Origin: Paracoccus sp. (in: a-proteobacteria)
GTDB taxonomy: Bacteria > Pseudomonadota > Alphaproteobacteria > Rhodobacterales > Rhodobacteraceae
Reading direction: 5' to 3'
NCBI RefSeq assembly: GCF_030604785.1
Contig: NZ_JAUVVF010000008.1
Location: 1-64,000 of the forward strand
DNA: 64,000 nt
Position numbers and translations under genes: made by a program. Position 1 is the first letter of the stretch, and each line of letters opens with the position of its first letter. The notes below the pieces were generated by a model, which was given only the letters and a program-made list of their open reading frames with translations, did not search any database and was not told the DNA's origin. This document shows, piece by piece, positions 39,809 to 50,242 of the stretch.

Positions 39809-40236
39809 ATTTCGCCGCCTGTGGCAGGCTTGCATCATCTGTGCACAACCTGGGGATGATCTGCCGGAAAGCCTGTGGAAAATTTCGGGAAGATCGGCGC
39901 CAAGCCCTTGTCAGAATTGTATTTTTCGCGCCACTGTCCGGACGGGACAAGATCGCGGCCCCGCGATTGTGCGCGAATCTCGGGGTCTGGTGCGGCGGGG
40001 CCTGTCAATCGCCCCGCCCCCGCGAAATGCAAAAAATATCAGTTGAATTGCGCCCGAACGCCCGGCAGGTTGTGGGCTGTATATGATGCACCACAAGATC
40101 TGGTGGGCCTGATCGGGTCCCCGGAACCTCATGAAAGCCTGTTTCTGACCGGGTCACGCCCGGCCGGGCCGCCTTGGCGGGTGGATGGCTTCTGGCCTTG
40201 GGCGCATCGGGCGGCTGAACAGGGCAGGGACCGGAC
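39809..40236. other. Long intergenic region upstream of nrdJ
   Basis: 428 bp. A short hairpin GCCTG-TGG-CAGGC (39817-39829) may end the preceding transcript. CCTGTGGAAAA at 39872-39882 and TGTGCACAA at 39840-39848 resemble DnaA boxes with one or two mismatches. CACAAGATCTGGTG (40092-40105) resembles an NrdR box. TATATGAT at 40080-40087 could be a -10 element. No cobalamin riboswitch core was seen and no open frame looks coding. Confidence 0.4.
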
Positions 40237-43200
40237 ATGAAGATCGAACGGCGCTTCACCACCGCAGAGGGCGGGGCCTATGGCGGGATCGCCTTTGCCA
40301 CGACCACCAGCGAGATCCGCAATCCCGACGGCTCGGTCGTGTTCCGCAATGACCGGGTCCGGGTCCCCGAAGGCTGGAGCCAAGTTGCAAGCGACGTCAT
40401 CGCGCAGAAATATTTCCGCAAGGCGGGCGTTCCCGCGCGGTTGAAACCGGTGCGCGAAAAGGGCGTGCCGGACTTCCTGTGGCGCCATGTCGGCGACGAG
40501 GCCGCCTTGGCCGACCTGCCCGAGGACCAGCGTTACGGAGGCGAGACCAGCGCCGCCCAGGTCTTTGACCGCATGGCGGGGGCCTGGACCTATTGGGGCT
40601 GGAAGGGCGGCTATTTCTCGACCGAGGAGGATGCCCGCGCCTATCTGGACGAGATGCGCCATATGCTGGCCCGCCAGATGGGCGCGCCGAACAGCCCGCA
40701 ATGGTTCAACACCGGCCTGCACTGGGCCTACGGCATCGACGGGCCGGGGCAAGGGCATTTCTACGTGGACCACAAGACCGGCAAGCTGGTCCGGTCCGAC
40801 AGCGCCTATGAGCATCCCCAGCCCCATGCCTGCTTCATCCAGTCGGTCAGCGACGATCTGGTGAACGAGGGCGGGATCATGGACCTGTGGGTCCGCGAGG
40901 CGCGGCTCTTCAAGTACGGCTCGGGCACCGGCACCAACTTCTCGTCGCTGCGCGGCGAGGGGGAACGGCTGTCGGGCGGCGGCAAATCCTCGGGGCTGAT
41001 GGGGTTCCTGAAGATCGGCGACCGGGCTGCGGGCGCGATCAAGTCGGGCGGGACCACGCGGCGGGCGGCCAAGATGGTGATCTGCGACATGGATCACCCC
41101 GATATCGAGCAGTTCATCAACTGGAAGGTCATCGAGGAGCAGAAGGTGGCGAGCCTCGTCGCCGGCTCGAAGATGCACGAGCGCGAGCTGAACGCGATCT
41201 TCGCCGCGATCCGGGCCTGGGATGGCCGGGCCGAGGATGCGACCGATCCGGCGCAGAACGAGCCGCTGAAGGCCGCGATCCGCAGCGCCAAGCGCGCGAT
41301 GATCCCCGAGACCTACGTGAACCGCGTGCTGCAATACGCCAAGCAGGGCTTCGACAGCATCGAGTTCCCTACCTATGACACGGACTGGGATTCCGAGGCC
41401 TATACCAGCGTCTCGGGGCAGAACTCGAACAATTCGGTCCGCGTGACCGACGCCTTCCTGCGCGCCGTGCGCGAGGATGCGCCCTGGGAGCTGGTGCGCC
41501 GCACCGACGGCAAGGTGGCCAAGACGGTCTCGGCCCGCGAGCTTTGGGACCAGATCGGCCATGCGGCTTGGGCCTGCGCCGATCCCGGCATCCAGTTCCA
41601 TGACACGGTCAACGCATGGCATACCTGCCCCGAGGACGGGCCGATCCGCGGCAGCAATCCGTGCAGCGAATACATGTTCCTGGACGATACGGCCTGCAAC
41701 CTGGCGTCGATGAACCTGCTGACCTTCTGGTCGGGCGAGGGCTTCGATTCGGGGGCCTATGTCCATGCCGTGCGGCTGTGGACCGTCACGCTGGAGATCA
41801 GCGTGCTGATGGCCCAGTTCCCCAGCCGCGAGATCGCGCAGCGCAGCTTTGATTTCCGTACGCTTGGTCTGGGCTATGCCAATATCGGCGGTCTGCTGAT
41901 GAATATGGGCCTTGGCTATGACAGCGATCAGGGTCGCGCGCTCTGCGGAGCGCTGTCCGCGATCATGACCGGGGTGGCCTATGCCACCAGCGCCGAGATG
42001 GCGGCGGAACTGGGCGCCTTTGCCGGCTATGCGCGCAATCGCGACCACATGCTGCGCGTGATCCGCAACCACCGCGCCGCCGCCCATGGCACGGCTTATG
42101 AGGGCGTCAATGTGGCGCCCGTGGCGCTGGACGCCGCCAATTGCCCCGACCGTACGCTGGTCGCCCTGGCCCGCGAGGCCTGGGACGAGGCGCTGGCCCT
42201 TGGGCGGGCGCATGGCTACCGCAACGCGCAGACGACCGTGATCGCGCCGACCGGCACGATCGGTCTGGTCATGGATTGCGACACGACCGGCATCGAGCCC
42301 GATTTCGCGCTGGTCAAGTTCAAGAAGCTGGCGGGCGGCGGCTATTTCAAGATCATCAACCAGTCGGTGCCCGCCGCGCTGGAAACGCTTGGCTATTCCT
42401 CGGGTCAGATCGCCGAGATCGTCGCCCATGCGGTCGGCCACGGCACGCTTGGCAACTGCCCCGGCATCAACCACACCGCGCTGGCCGGCCACGGCTTCGG
42501 TCTGGCCGAGATCGAGAAGATCGAGGCCGCTCTGCCCTCGGCCTTCGACATCCGCTTCGTCTTCAACCAATGGACGCTCGGCGAGGAATTCTGCCGCGGC
42601 ACGCTTGGCATCCCCGCCGACAAGCTGGCCGATCCCGGCTTTGACCTGCTGCGCCATCTGGGCTTCACCCGCGCCCAGATCGAGGCTGCGAACGATCATG
42701 TCTGCGGCACCATGACGCTGGAAGGCGCGCCGCATCTGAAGCCCGCGCATCTGCCGGTCTTCGACTGCGCCAATCCCTGCGGCAAGAAGGGCAGCCGCTT
42801 CCTGTCGGTCGAAAGCCATATCCGCATGATGGCGGCGGCCCAGAGCTTCATCTCGGGCGCGATCAGCAAGACGATCAACATGCCCGCCTCGGCGACCATC
42901 GCCGATGCGCTGGCGGCCTATGAGTTGAGCCATTCCTTGGGAATCAAGGCCAACGCGCTATATCGCGACGGCTCGAAGCTCAGCCAGCCTCTGGCCAGCG
43001 CCCTGATCGAGGATGATGACGAGGCCGAAGAGACCCTGGCCCAGGGCTCTCCGCGCGAGAAGGCGGCCGTTCTGGCCGAGAAGATCGTCGAGAAGGTCAT
43101 CGTCCGCGAGATCGTCCGCAGCCACCGCGAAAAGCTGCCGCAGCGCCGCAAGGGCTATACGCAAAAGGCCATCGTCGGCGGGCACAAGGTCTATCTGCGC

Positions 43201-43830
43201 ACCGGCGAATACGATGACGGCAAGCTGGGCGAGATCTTCATCGACATGCACAAGGAAGGCGCGGGCTTCCGGGCGATGATGAACAATTTCGCCATCGCCG
43301 TGTCCGTGGGCCTGCAATACGGCGTGCCGCTGGAGGAATTCGTGGACGCCTTCACCTTCACCCGCTTTGAACCGGCGGGGATGGTGCAGGGCAATGACAG
43401 CATCAAGAACGCGACCTCGATCCTTGACTATGTCTTCCGCGAACTGGCCGTCAGCTATCTGGACCGCACCGATCTGGCCCATGTAAAGCCCGAAGGCGCG
43501 CGGTTCGACGACATCGGCGGCGGCGAGGCCGAAGCCGCCAACGTCGCCCCGGTCAGCGACCAGACCGAGCTGAAATCGCTGACGATGCTGAAGCAGATCA
43601 GCAGCGCGGGCTATCTGCGCAAGCGGCTTCCGCAGGATCTGATGGTGCTGCAAACCAGCAGCCTGGCCCAAGGCGCGACGCTGGAAGGCCCCGCCATCGA
43701 CGCCCGCGCCCGTGCGCGGATGCAGGGCTACGAGGGCGACCCCTGCGGCGAATGCGGCAATTACACGCTGGTGCGGAACGGCACCTGCATGAAGTGCAAT
43801 ACCTGCGGCGGCACCAGCGGCTGCAGTTGA
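40237..43830 (+). CDS. nrdJ: Adenosylcobalamin-dependent (class II) ribonucleotide reductase
   Basis: 1197 residues, typical of the long NrdJ form. The catalytic barrel includes [15 protein letters not shown] near 150, [20 protein letters not shown] near 229, the [22 protein letters not shown] stretch near 474 and [27 protein letters not shown] near 672. A TSCPD-type domain and a C-terminal Cys-rich tail ([23 protein letters not shown]) follow; the tail likely regenerates the active-site thiols. It makes deoxynucleotides with or without oxygen and needs B12, consistent with cobD nearby. Confidence 0.97.
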   Translation: MKIERRFTTAEGGAYGGIAFATTTSEIRNPDGSVVFRNDRVRVPEGWSQVASDVIAQKYFRKAGVPARLKPVREKGVPDFLWRHVGDEAALADLPEDQRYGGETSAAQVFDRMAGAWTYWGWKGGYFSTEEDARAYLDEMRHMLARQMGAPNSPQWFNTGLHWAYGIDGPGQGHFYVDHKTGKLVRSDSAYEHPQPHACFIQSVSDDLVNEGGIMDLWVREARLFKYGSGTGTNFSSLRGEGERLSGGGKSSGLMGFLKIGDRAAGAIKSGGTTRRAAKMVICDMDHPDIEQFINWKVIEEQKVASLVAGSKMHERELNAIFAAIRAWDGRAEDATDPAQNEPLKAAIRSAKRAMIPETYVNRVLQYAKQGFDSIEFPTYDTDWDSEAYTSVSGQNSNNSVRVTDAFLRAVREDAPWELVRRTDGKVAKTVSARELWDQIGHAAWACADPGIQFHDTVNAWHTCPEDGPIRGSNPCSEYMFLDDTACNLASMNLLTFWSGEGFDSGAYVHAVRLWTVTLEISVLMAQFPSREIAQRSFDFRTLGLGYANIGGLLMNMGLGYDSDQGRALCGALSAIMTGVAYATSAEMAAELGAFAGYARNRDHMLRVIRNHRAAAHGTAYEGVNVAPVALDAANCPDRTLVALAREAWDEALALGRAHGYRNAQTTVIAPTGTIGLVMDCDTTGIEPDFALVKFKKLAGGGYFKIINQSVPAALETLGYSSGQIAEIVAHAVGHGTLGNCPGINHTALAGHGFGLAEIEKIEAALPSAFDIRFVFNQWTLGEEFCRGTLGIPADKLADPGFDLLRHLGFTRAQIEAANDHVCGTMTLEGAPHLKPAHLPVFDCANPCGKKGSRFLSVESHIRMMAAAQSFISGAISKTINMPASATIADALAAYELSHSLGIKANALYRDGSKLSQPLASALIEDDDEAEETLAQGSPREKAAVLAEKIVEKVIVREIVRSHREKLPQRRKGYTQKAIVGGHKVYLRTGEYDDGKLGEIFIDMHKEGAGFRAMMNNFAIAVSVGLQYGVPLEEFVDAFTFTRFEPAGMVQGNDSIKNATSILDYVFRELAVSYLDRTDLAHVKPEGARFDDIGGGEAEAANVAPVSDQTELKSLTMLKQISSAGYLRKRLPQDLMVLQTSSLAQGATLEGPAIDARARARMQGYEGDPCGECGNYTLVRNGTCMKCNTCGGTSGCS

Positions 43831-43918
43831 CCGGGGACACCGTCCCCGGCGACGGGGGCGGGGTGGCAGGCGGGATCGTCGCAGCAGAAAGCGCGCATCA
43901 AGACGCGGACCGGACTGG

Positions 43919-43946
43919 CCCGCCTCCTTCGGGGGGCGGGTTCTTT
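43919..43946 (+). terminator. Rho-independent terminator after nrdJ
   Basis: Stem CCCGCCTCC against GGGGGCGGG (one G-U pair) closed by a TTCG tetraloop, followed by TTCTTT. A second, tighter hairpin without a U tract (CCGGGGAC-ACC-GTCCCCGG) directly follows the nrdJ stop at 43831-43849. Confidence 0.7.
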
Positions 43947-44046
43947 GTCACGCCCGGTCGGGCTTCACCAGCGGGCGGAATGCGGCTAGAAGGTCGGAAA
44001 CGATCCTGCCCGACCCTACCTGATGACAATCCAAAAGGCGCATCCC

Positions 44047-45273
44047 ATGGCCGACGACCTGCCCAACAGCTTCATGCATGGCCCCGACGAAACGGGCCGT
44101 TTCGGCATCTATGGCGGCCGTTTCGTGTCGGAAACGCTGATGCCGCTGATCCTGGACCTTCAGGCCGAATACGAGCGCGCCAAGACCGACCCGTCCTTCT
44201 GGGCGCAGATGGACGATCTGTGGACGCATTATGTGGGCCGTCCCTCGCCTCTCTATTTCTCGGAGCGGCTGACCCAGTATCTGGGCGGCGCCAGGATCTA
44301 CATGAAGCGCGACGAGCTGAACCATACCGGCGCGCACAAGATCAACAACGTGCTGGGCCAGATCCTGCTGGCGATCCGCATGGGCAAGACGCGCATCATC
44401 GCGGAGACCGGCGCGGGCCAGCATGGCGTGGCGACCGCGACCGTCTGCGCGCGGTTCGGGCTGAAATGCGTGGTCTATATGGGCGCCCATGATGTCGAGC
44501 GGCAGGCACCCAACGTCTTTCGCATGCGCCTGCTGGGGGCCGAGGTCGTGCCCGTCACCAGCGGTCGCGGCACGCTGAAGGACGCGATGAACGACGCGCT
44601 GCGCGACTGGGTGACGAATGTGCGCGACACGTTCTACTGCATCGGCACGGTGGCGGGGCCGCATCCTTATCCGGCGATGGTGCGCGACTTCCAGTCGATC
44701 ATCGGCAAGGAGGTCCGCGAGCAGATCATGGCGCGCGAGGGGCGTCTGCCCGACACGCTGGTCGCGGCCATCGGCGGCGGCTCGAATGCGATGGGGCTGT
44801 TCTATCCCTTCCTCGACGATCCTTCGGTCGGCATCATCGGGGTCGAGGCGGGCGGCAAGGGCGTCGATGACCGGATGGAGCATTGCGCCAGCCTGTCTGG
44901 CGGGCGCGCGGGTGTTCTGCACGGAAACCGCACCTATCTGCTGCAGGATGATGACGGCCAGATCCTCGAAGGCCATTCGATCAGCGCGGGTCTGGATTAT
45001 CCGGGGATCGGGCCGGAACATGCCTGGCTCAAGGATGTGGGCCGCGCGGAATATGTCAGCATCACCGATGACGAGGCCCTGGCCGCGTTCCAGCTGTGCT
45101 GCGCGCAAGAAGGCATCATCCCCGCGCTGGAGCCCAGCCATGCCCTGGCCCATGTCATCAAGATCGCGCCGACGCTGCCCGCCGACCATCTGATTGTAAT
45201 GAACATGTGCGGACGCGGCGACAAGGACATCTTCACCGTCGCCAAGCATCTGGGCCACGATATCCGCACCTGA
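44047..45273 (+). CDS. trpB: Tryptophan synthase beta subunit
   Basis: 408 residues from [20 protein letters not shown]; an ATG at 44023 is in frame but the later start matches homologues. PLP-binding Lys is at about 98 in [15 protein letters not shown]; the phosphate-binding [15 protein letters not shown] loop is near 238; [23 protein letters not shown] is near 304. It condenses indole with serine. No trpA or trpF neighbours it here, so the trp genes are at least partly scattered or lie in another locus. Confidence 0.97.
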   Translation: MADDLPNSFMHGPDETGRFGIYGGRFVSETLMPLILDLQAEYERAKTDPSFWAQMDDLWTHYVGRPSPLYFSERLTQYLGGARIYMKRDELNHTGAHKINNVLGQILLAIRMGKTRIIAETGAGQHGVATATVCARFGLKCVVYMGAHDVERQAPNVFRMRLLGAEVVPVTSGRGTLKDAMNDALRDWVTNVRDTFYCIGTVAGPHPYPAMVRDFQSIIGKEVREQIMAREGRLPDTLVAAIGGGSNAMGLFYPFLDDPSVGIIGVEAGGKGVDDRMEHCASLSGGRAGVLHGNRTYLLQDDDGQILEGHSISAGLDYPGIGPEHAWLKDVGRAEYVSITDDEALAAFQLCCAQEGIIPALEPSHALAHVIKIAPTLPADHLIVMNMCGRGDKDIFTVAKHLGHDIRT

Positions 45274-45314
45274 TCGCCGGACGAGGCGGGCGGCGACGGG
45301 CCGCCCGCAGTCCC

Positions 45315-45850
45315 TCAGCGGCTGAGCAGCACGATGTTCAGATCCGATTCCAGATGCGGCATCGGTAGGATGATGCGGGCGGCAGGTCGGCATAATCGGG
45401 CGGCGTCTCGCCCGCCACGAAGGCCGTGCCCAGATAGGTCACCTCGCCATCGACCAGCCCGATCCGGCCCAGCATGCGCTGCGATCCGGTCAGCTTCTCG
45501 AAACGCCCGTCGGCGCCGACCCGGCAGCGGAAGGGTTGATAGGCGACCAGCGGCAGCCCGCCACCCAGTTTCAGCACGCGGCAGGACCAGTCGCCTTCCA
45601 GCATCAGCGCAGCGCCCAGGGGCGGCAGCGGCTCGCCCGCAAGGCCCGCGACCATCACGCCGACATCGCCCCTGTCGGCCGCCGCCAGTGCTCCCATCAG
45701 CGCGCGGCCTGCGGTTTCGTCGAAAAGCTCAAGCCGGGCGCGGTCGTCGGGGCGCATCGCCTCGGACAGGTCAGTCATCTCGATCGCATGGGCGGGCAGG
45801 GCGCCCAGAAGCGCGGCGGTGGCCAGAACGGCCAGATCAGTTTTCTTCAT
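45315..45850 (-). pseudogene. DUF4893-like secreted protein with a C-terminal frameshift
   Basis: A signal peptide (MKKTDLAVLATAALLGALPAHA) and a Cys-containing domain are read from 45850. This frame ends at 45338 with an atypical tail (SSYRCRIWNRI). In the next frame the same DNA encodes RIILPMPHLESDLNIVLLSR and stops at 45315-45317, which is the kind of ending DUF4893 proteins have (a ...LP.P..ESD.D...L pattern). One lost base near 45385 would explain it, next to C/G runs. It may be a real mutation or a sequencing error. The start overlaps the upstream DUF2237 gene by 14 bases. Confidence 0.65.
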
Positions 45851-46211
45851 TGACGGCGTGGCTTTGCAACAATTCCAGCGGCAGGATGTCCAGCGCGCGG
45901 CGATGGGTGGATTCCAGAACGACCTTGGGCGCCGCGAATTCCTGCGCCGCCTGCAGAAAGCGCGAGGCGCAGAGGCACCAGCGATCCCCCGGCTTCAGCC
46001 CGGCAAAGCCGTATTCGGGGCGCGGCGTCGAAAGATCGTTTCCCAGATAGGCCGACATGGCCAGGAAGTCGGCGGTCACGATCACGCAGACCGTGTGGCT
46101 GCCGCGATCCTCGGGGCCGGTATCGCAGCACCCGTTGCGATAGAAGCCCGTCATGGGCGCGGTCGAGCAGGGCTGCAACCTGCCGCCTAGGACATTGATC
46201 GACGCTTCCAT
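45837..46211 (-). CDS. DUF2237 family protein
   Basis: 124 residues from the ATG at 46211 with AGGAGG four bases upstream; a GTG at 46214 is an alternative. The sequence NVLGGRLQPCSTAPMTGFYRNGCCDTGPEDRGSHTVCVIVT and GDRWCLCASRFLQAAQEFAAPKVVLESTHRRAL is characteristic of DUF2237, a small conserved family of unknown function with several fixed Cys residues. No signal peptide, so it is cytosolic. It overlaps the start of the DUF4893-like gene. Confidence 0.88.
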   Translation of the reverse strand: MEASINVLGGRLQPCSTAPMTGFYRNGCCDTGPEDRGSHTVCVIVTADFLAMSAYLGNDLSTPRPEYGFAGLKPGDRWCLCASRFLQAAQEFAAPKVVLESTHRRALDILPLELLQSHAVNEEN

Positions 46212-46302
46212 CACCCCTCCTGCCTGATGGCGACAGATTAGCCAAAGGGGCAGGGCAGGCCAAGAAAAAGCGGCGCCGCCCGCGAAGCTGTGAGGCGGAC
46301 AT

Positions 46303-46326
46303 GGAAAAGGGGCCGAAAGGCCCCTT
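46303..46326 (-). terminator. Rho-independent terminator of the 50-residue gene
   Basis: Perfect eight-base arms AAGGGGCC/GGCCCCTT around a tetraloop; on the minus strand the stem runs into TTTT. It lies 23 bp past the stop of the small gene. Confidence 0.75.
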
Positions 46327-46348
46327 CGAGAACGCGTGCGGCGGCGCT

Positions 46349-46501
46349 TCAGGCGGCGCGGCGGGCGTCGAGTTCGCTGACGATCACGCGCGGGGCTTCC
46401 TCGCGGGTGAAATAGCCATACATCTGGTCAAGGACGGCCTCGGCCTCGGCCGCGCGCTTGCGGTCGGCGATGCGGGCGGTCTTGCTGTCGAGCTTCGACA
46501 T
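46349..46501 (-). CDS. Small conserved-looking protein, 50 residues
   Basis: It begins MSKLDSKTARIADRKRAAEAE and continues with a helical, charged sequence ending VIVSELDARRAA. There is no signal peptide or membrane segment. Codon use is like that of neighbouring genes, a terminator follows, and the start is 118 bp from the tyrS stop on the same strand. I recall similar short proteins in Rhodobacteraceae but no function. The upstream in-frame start at 46534 is less likely because its extension is highly basic. Confidence 0.6.
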   Translation of the reverse strand: MSKLDSKTARIADRKRAAEAEAVLDQMYGYFTREEAPRVIVSELDARRAA

Positions 46502-46619
46502 GGTTCGTCTCCGGGTTCGGGTCTTCCCTCCCATGACGTGCAGATATTGACTGGCCGGTCAGAAAACCAGAGGCGAAAGACCCGGCGCAAGGCAGCCATG
46601 CGCCGGGTTCATGGGAAGA

Positions 46620-47864
46620 TCAGCCGATCCGCAGCATGCGGTGCTTCTTCTTGCCGATCGAGACCTTGAGTCCCTCGCCGATCGCATCCGCGTCCAGCAT
46701 CAGTTGCGCGTCGGTGACGGGTTCGTTGTTCAGCCGCAGCCCGCCCTCGGCGATCAGGCGCTTGACCTCCTTCCCAGAGGGGGCCAGCCCCGACTGGACC
46801 AGCGCCTGCACGACCGAAAGCCCGCCCGACAGCGCGGCCGCGTCGATCAGCGCCACTTCCAGATCGCCGCCCGCGCCGCCCTGTTCGAAGACCGCCCGCG
46901 CCGTCGCTTCGGCGCTGGCGGCGGCTTCGGCGCCGTGCAGAAGGGTCGTGACCTCGTTGGCCAGACGCACCTTGGCCAGATTGATCTCGGACCCGCCAAG
47001 CGCGCCGAGGCGGTCGCATTCGTCGACCGGAAGCTCGGTGTAAAGCTTCAGGAACCGGCCCACATCGGCATCGGTCGTGTTGCGCCAGAACTGCCAGAAT
47101 TCATAGGGCGACAGCATCTCGCCGTTCAGCCAGATCGCGCCGCCCGCCGACTTGCCCATCTTGCGCCCGTCGCTGGTCGTCAGCAGGGGCGAGGTCAGCC
47201 CCCAGATCACCTTGTCGTCGACGCGGCGGGTCAGGTCGATCCCGTTGACGATATTGCCCCATTGATCCGACCCACCCATCTGCAACTGGCAGCCATAGCG
47301 CCGGTTCAACTCAAGGAAATCATAGGCTTGCAGGATCATGTAGTTGAATTCCAGGAAGGACAGCGACTGCTCGCGGTCCAGCCGGGATTTCACGGATTCG
47401 AAGGACAGCATCCGGTTGACGCTGAAATGACGCCCGATCTCGCGCAGAAAGCTCAGGTAGTTCAGGTCGTCCAGCCACTCGGCATTGTTCAGCATCGTCG
47501 CCGCGCCCGGACCGTAATCCAGGTAGCGGTCGAACACCTTCTGCATCCCGTCGATGTTGCGCTGGATCGCGGCATCGTCCAGAAGCGGCCGCTCGTCGCT
47601 GCGGAAGGACGGGTCGCCTACCTTGGTCGTACCGCCGCCCATCAGCGTGATCGGGCGGTTGCCGGTCTTCTGGAAGATCCGCAGCATCATGATGTTCAGC
47701 AGATGACCCACATGCAGGCTGGCCGCCGTCGCGTCATAGCCGATATAGGCCGTGACGGGGCCGGCCAGCAGCGCACGGTCCAGCCCCTCGTAATCGGTGC
47801 AGTCGGCGACATAGCCGCGCTCGATCAGCTGGGTGAGGAAATCGGACTTGGGCGCGTAGGTCAT
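46620..47864 (-). CDS. tyrS: Tyrosyl-tRNA synthetase
   Basis: 414 residues. Class I signatures: [15 protein letters not shown] (HIGH variant) near residue 47 and [16 protein letters not shown] (KMSKS variant) near 232; the tyrosine-binding [27 protein letters not shown] lies between. A C-terminal S4 RNA-binding domain ([24 protein letters not shown]) follows. The start [10 protein letters not shown] at 47864 matches the family; the longer frame is shadow of the divergent anmK. Confidence 0.97.
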   Translation of the reverse strand: MTYAPKSDFLTQLIERGYVADCTDYEGLDRALLAGPVTAYIGYDATAASLHVGHLLNIMMLRIFQKTGNRPITLMGGGTTKVGDPSFRSDERPLLDDAAIQRNIDGMQKVFDRYLDYGPGAATMLNNAEWLDDLNYLSFLREIGRHFSVNRMLSFESVKSRLDREQSLSFLEFNYMILQAYDFLELNRRYGCQLQMGGSDQWGNIVNGIDLTRRVDDKVIWGLTSPLLTTSDGRKMGKSAGGAIWLNGEMLSPYEFWQFWRNTTDADVGRFLKLYTELPVDECDRLGALGGSEINLAKVRLANEVTTLLHGAEAAASAEATARAVFEQGGAGGDLEVALIDAAALSGGLSVVQALVQSGLAPSGKEVKRLIAEGGLRLNNEPVTDAQLMLDADAIGEGLKVSIGKKKHRMLRIG

Positions 47865-47924
47865 GGGCTGTTTCCTTCTGTCTGGCCGCGATATACCCGG
47901 CAGGCAGGCAAAGGAAAAGGCGCG

Positions 47925-49049
47925 ATGATCCGGGCGTTGGGAATGATGTCGGGGACCTCGATGGACGGGGTCGATGCGGCGATGATCGAGACCGACGGCA
48001 TCCGCATCGGCGCCTTTGGCCGCAGCGCCTTTCGCGCGACCTCGGCCAACGAGGCCGCGGTGCTGCGCGCGGCCTTGGGCCGCTGGCCGGGCGATCCCGG
48101 CGTGGCCGAGGCCGCGCGCCTGTCCGAGGACGCCCATGCCGCGCTGGCCCGCGATTTCCCCGAGGCCGAGCTGATCGGCTATCACGGCCAGACCTTCGCC
48201 CATGACCCGCGCGGACGCGGCACGCATCAGGCCGGGTCTGGGGCGCGGCTGGCGGCGCGGACGGGCAGGCCGGTCGTCTGGGATTTCCGGTCAGAGGATG
48301 TGCGGCAGGGCGGCGAGGGCGCGCCCCTGGCCCCGTTCTTCCACTGGGCCTGCGCGGTCTGGGTGCTGGAGCGCGGCCTGATCGACCCCGCGCCTGTGGC
48401 CTTCCTGAACCTCGGCGGTGTGGGCAACATCACCTGGCTGGACCCGCGCGCACCCGCCCCCGAGGCTCAGCGCGCCTGTCTGGCCTTCGATACAGGCCCC
48501 GCAAATGCCCCGCTGAACGACCTGATGCAGGCACGGCGCGGGCTGACGCTGGACCGCAACGGTGCGCTGGCCGGGGCAGGGCGCCCGGATCAGGCGGCTC
48601 TGGCCGGGTTTCTGGCCGATCCCTGGTTCGATAGGCCGCCCCCGAAATCGCTGGACCGCGACCATTTCGGCGCGCTGCCGGGACTGGTGGCGGGGCTGTC
48701 GGACGCCGATGCGGCGGCCACGCTGGTCGCGGTGATCGCCGCGTCGGTTCAGGCGGGACTGCGTTGGCTGCCATCGGCGCCGCAATCGCTTCTGGTCTGC
48801 GGCGGGGGGCGGCGCAACCCCGTGATCATGGCGGCCTTGGCCGAGCGGCTGCCTTTCCCGGTTCTGCCGGTCGAAAGCGCGGGGCTGGATGGCGACATGC
48901 TGGAGGCGCAGGCCTTCGGCTGGCTGGCCGTGCGGGTGATGCGGGGTCTGCCCACATCGGGCCCAGACACGACGGCCGCACCCGCTCCGGTCTGCGGCGG
49001 GCGGATCAGCCAACCGCGCGTAACCGTCGCGGCGGGCGATTGTTCCTGA
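47925..49049 (+). CDS. anmK: Anhydro-N-acetylmuramic acid kinase
   Basis: 374 residues. Motifs: [21 protein letters not shown] at the N-terminus (ATP phosphate loop), [12 protein letters not shown] near 84, [17 protein letters not shown] [14 protein letters not shown] near 160, the [12 protein letters not shown] loop near 186 and [14 protein letters not shown] near 285. It phosphorylates and opens anhydroMurNAc in peptidoglycan recycling. It diverges from tyrS with a 60-bp gap; AAGGAAAAGG lies before the ATG. Confidence 0.95.
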   Translation: MIRALGMMSGTSMDGVDAAMIETDGIRIGAFGRSAFRATSANEAAVLRAALGRWPGDPGVAEAARLSEDAHAALARDFPEAELIGYHGQTFAHDPRGRGTHQAGSGARLAARTGRPVVWDFRSEDVRQGGEGAPLAPFFHWACAVWVLERGLIDPAPVAFLNLGGVGNITWLDPRAPAPEAQRACLAFDTGPANAPLNDLMQARRGLTLDRNGALAGAGRPDQAALAGFLADPWFDRPPPKSLDRDHFGALPGLVAGLSDADAAATLVAVIAASVQAGLRWLPSAPQSLLVCGGGRRNPVIMAALAERLPFPVLPVESAGLDGDMLEAQAFGWLAVRVMRGLPTSGPDTTAAPAPVCGGRISQPRVTVAAGDCS

Positions 49050-49166
49050 AAAAGCGGCCCGGAGCGGATTGATAAAGATCAGCGGAACGGGGCCCTTGCG
49101 GCTCTGGTTGTCGGGGCAGTGCTGTGCAGCTGCACGGCGACCATGGAATTAACAGGAGCCCATCAC

Positions 49167-49883
49167 ATGAAACGTCTCATGCTGACCGCCGCCGCCCTCG
49201 CCCTGACGACCCCCGCCTGGGCGCAGCAGGCCACGACGACCGAGGCCCCGGCCGATACGATGCAGACCGCCCCCGTTCAGGATGGCACGACCGCCGAAAC
49301 CGGTGCCGCCACCGGCACCATGCAGGACGGCACGATGCAGGACGGCACCGTGCAGGACGGCACGGCGCAGGGCGGCATGGCGCAAGACGGCACGACCGGC
49401 ATGACCACCGAGCCCGCGCCGGGCGCGGCTCAGGACGGCGCGGCGATGACGCAGCCCGGCATGACCGATACGGGCGCGGGCGCCGGCACCGCGATGAACC
49501 GCCAGAGCAGCGCCGAACTGGGCGCCACGCTGAGCGCCGAGAACCAGGGCATCACCGCCTCGTGGCTGACCGACCGCGCGGTTTACACCACGAACGAGCC
49601 GTCGACCAACCAGTGGAACGACGTGACCGGCGGCAACCGCCCCGAGGACTGGAACAACATCGGCTCGATCTCGGATCTGGTCCTGACGGCCGATGGTGAA
49701 CTGGTCGGCTATGTGGCCGATATCGGCGGCTTCCTCGGCCTGGGCACGCATACCGTGCTGCTGAATGCCGACATGCTGCATGTCGCGCGCTTTGACGACG
49801 ATGTCGTGCTGGCGACGAACTACACGCAAGAAGAACTCGAGGCGCTGCCCGAGTTCGACACGAACAACGTGATGGCCGACTGA
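49167..49883 (+). CDS. Secreted PRC-barrel domain protein with repeat-rich linker
   Basis: 238 residues. A signal peptide (MKRLMLTAAALALTTPAWAQ) is followed by about 100 low-complexity residues rich in Thr, Gln, Asp and Gly with five tandem five-residue units (MQDGT type), then a PRC-barrel-like domain from about 130 (NNIGSISDLVLTADGELVGYVADIGGFLGLGTHTVLLN). PRC-barrel proteins of this form are frequent in the alphaproteobacterial periplasm; role unknown. AGGAG precedes the start. A strong terminator follows, so it is monocistronic. Confidence 0.85.
   Translation: MKRLMLTAAALALTTPAWAQQATTTEAPADTMQTAPVQDGTTAETGAATGTMQDGTMQDGTVQDGTAQGGMAQDGTTGMTTEPAPGAAQDGAAMTQPGMTDTGAGAGTAMNRQSSAELGATLSAENQGITASWLTDRAVYTTNEPSTNQWNDVTGGNRPEDWNNIGSISDLVLTADGELVGYVADIGGFLGLGTHTVLLNADMLHVARFDDDVVLATNYTQEELEALPEFDTNNVMAD
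49320..49394 (+). repeat. Five tandem 15-bp repeats inside the PRC-barrel gene
   Basis: Units start at 49320, 49335, 49350, 49365 and 49380 and follow ATGCAGGACGGCACG with one to four changes. They keep the reading frame and could expand or contract by slippage. Confidence 0.85.
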
Positions 49884-49904
49884 TCGCGCCATCGCGCTTG
49901 GAAC

Positions 49905-49935
49905 GGCCCCGGAGCCTCGCGCTCCGGGGCCTTTT
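49905..49935 (+). terminator. Rho-independent terminator after the PRC-barrel gene
   Basis: Perfect 11-base arms GGCCCCGGAGC/GCTCCGGGGCC, loop CTCGC, then TTTT. Confidence 0.92.
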
Positions 49936-50242
49936 CGCATGCAAGGCGCGATTTTTCCGGACCTTTCGTGTGATCTCGCGATCACTGCATCGGGCCGCCG
50001 TCTGGCAAAGCCGCCTGGTAGTTAAACAGCATTTGTAAGTAAGCACCCGGGATCGGGTCTCGACATGCACGACAAAACAGCCTGGTGATGCTGCCCCCGC
50101 CGATCGAACCCGCACACCAGATAGCTGTATAATCCGAATTATGTATTATCACTTCCGATCCACCGCAGTTCATGCGGCCTCGACCCTTGCCGTTCCGCGC
50201 CAGACGCAGCAGGATCGCAGCAGGCCGCACGAAAGGACGACC
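49936..50242. other. AT-richer intergenic segment of unclear origin
   Basis: About 300 bp, visibly less GC-rich than its surroundings between roughly 50020 and 50165. It holds TATAAT at 50128-50133 without a good -35 box, and a near-palindrome ATAATCCGAATTAT (50129-50142). An open minus-strand frame (49982-50230) reads through it with unusual residues (IWCAGSIGG, RLFCRACRD). I cannot match it to any family. It may be a decayed mobile-element or gene remnant. Confidence 0.35.

Noticed and set aside
39835..40240. Several overlapping short open frames before nrdJ, and the idea of a 6S RNA next to the cyclo-ligase gene
   Set aside because: None has a start signal or a recognisable product. No long imperfect hairpin with a central bubble was found that would fit 6S RNA.
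49124..49985. Antisense and alternate-frame open frames over the PRC-barrel gene
   Set aside because: They arise from the repetitive GC-rich linker. Only the frame with a signal peptide and a PRC-barrel makes biological sense.
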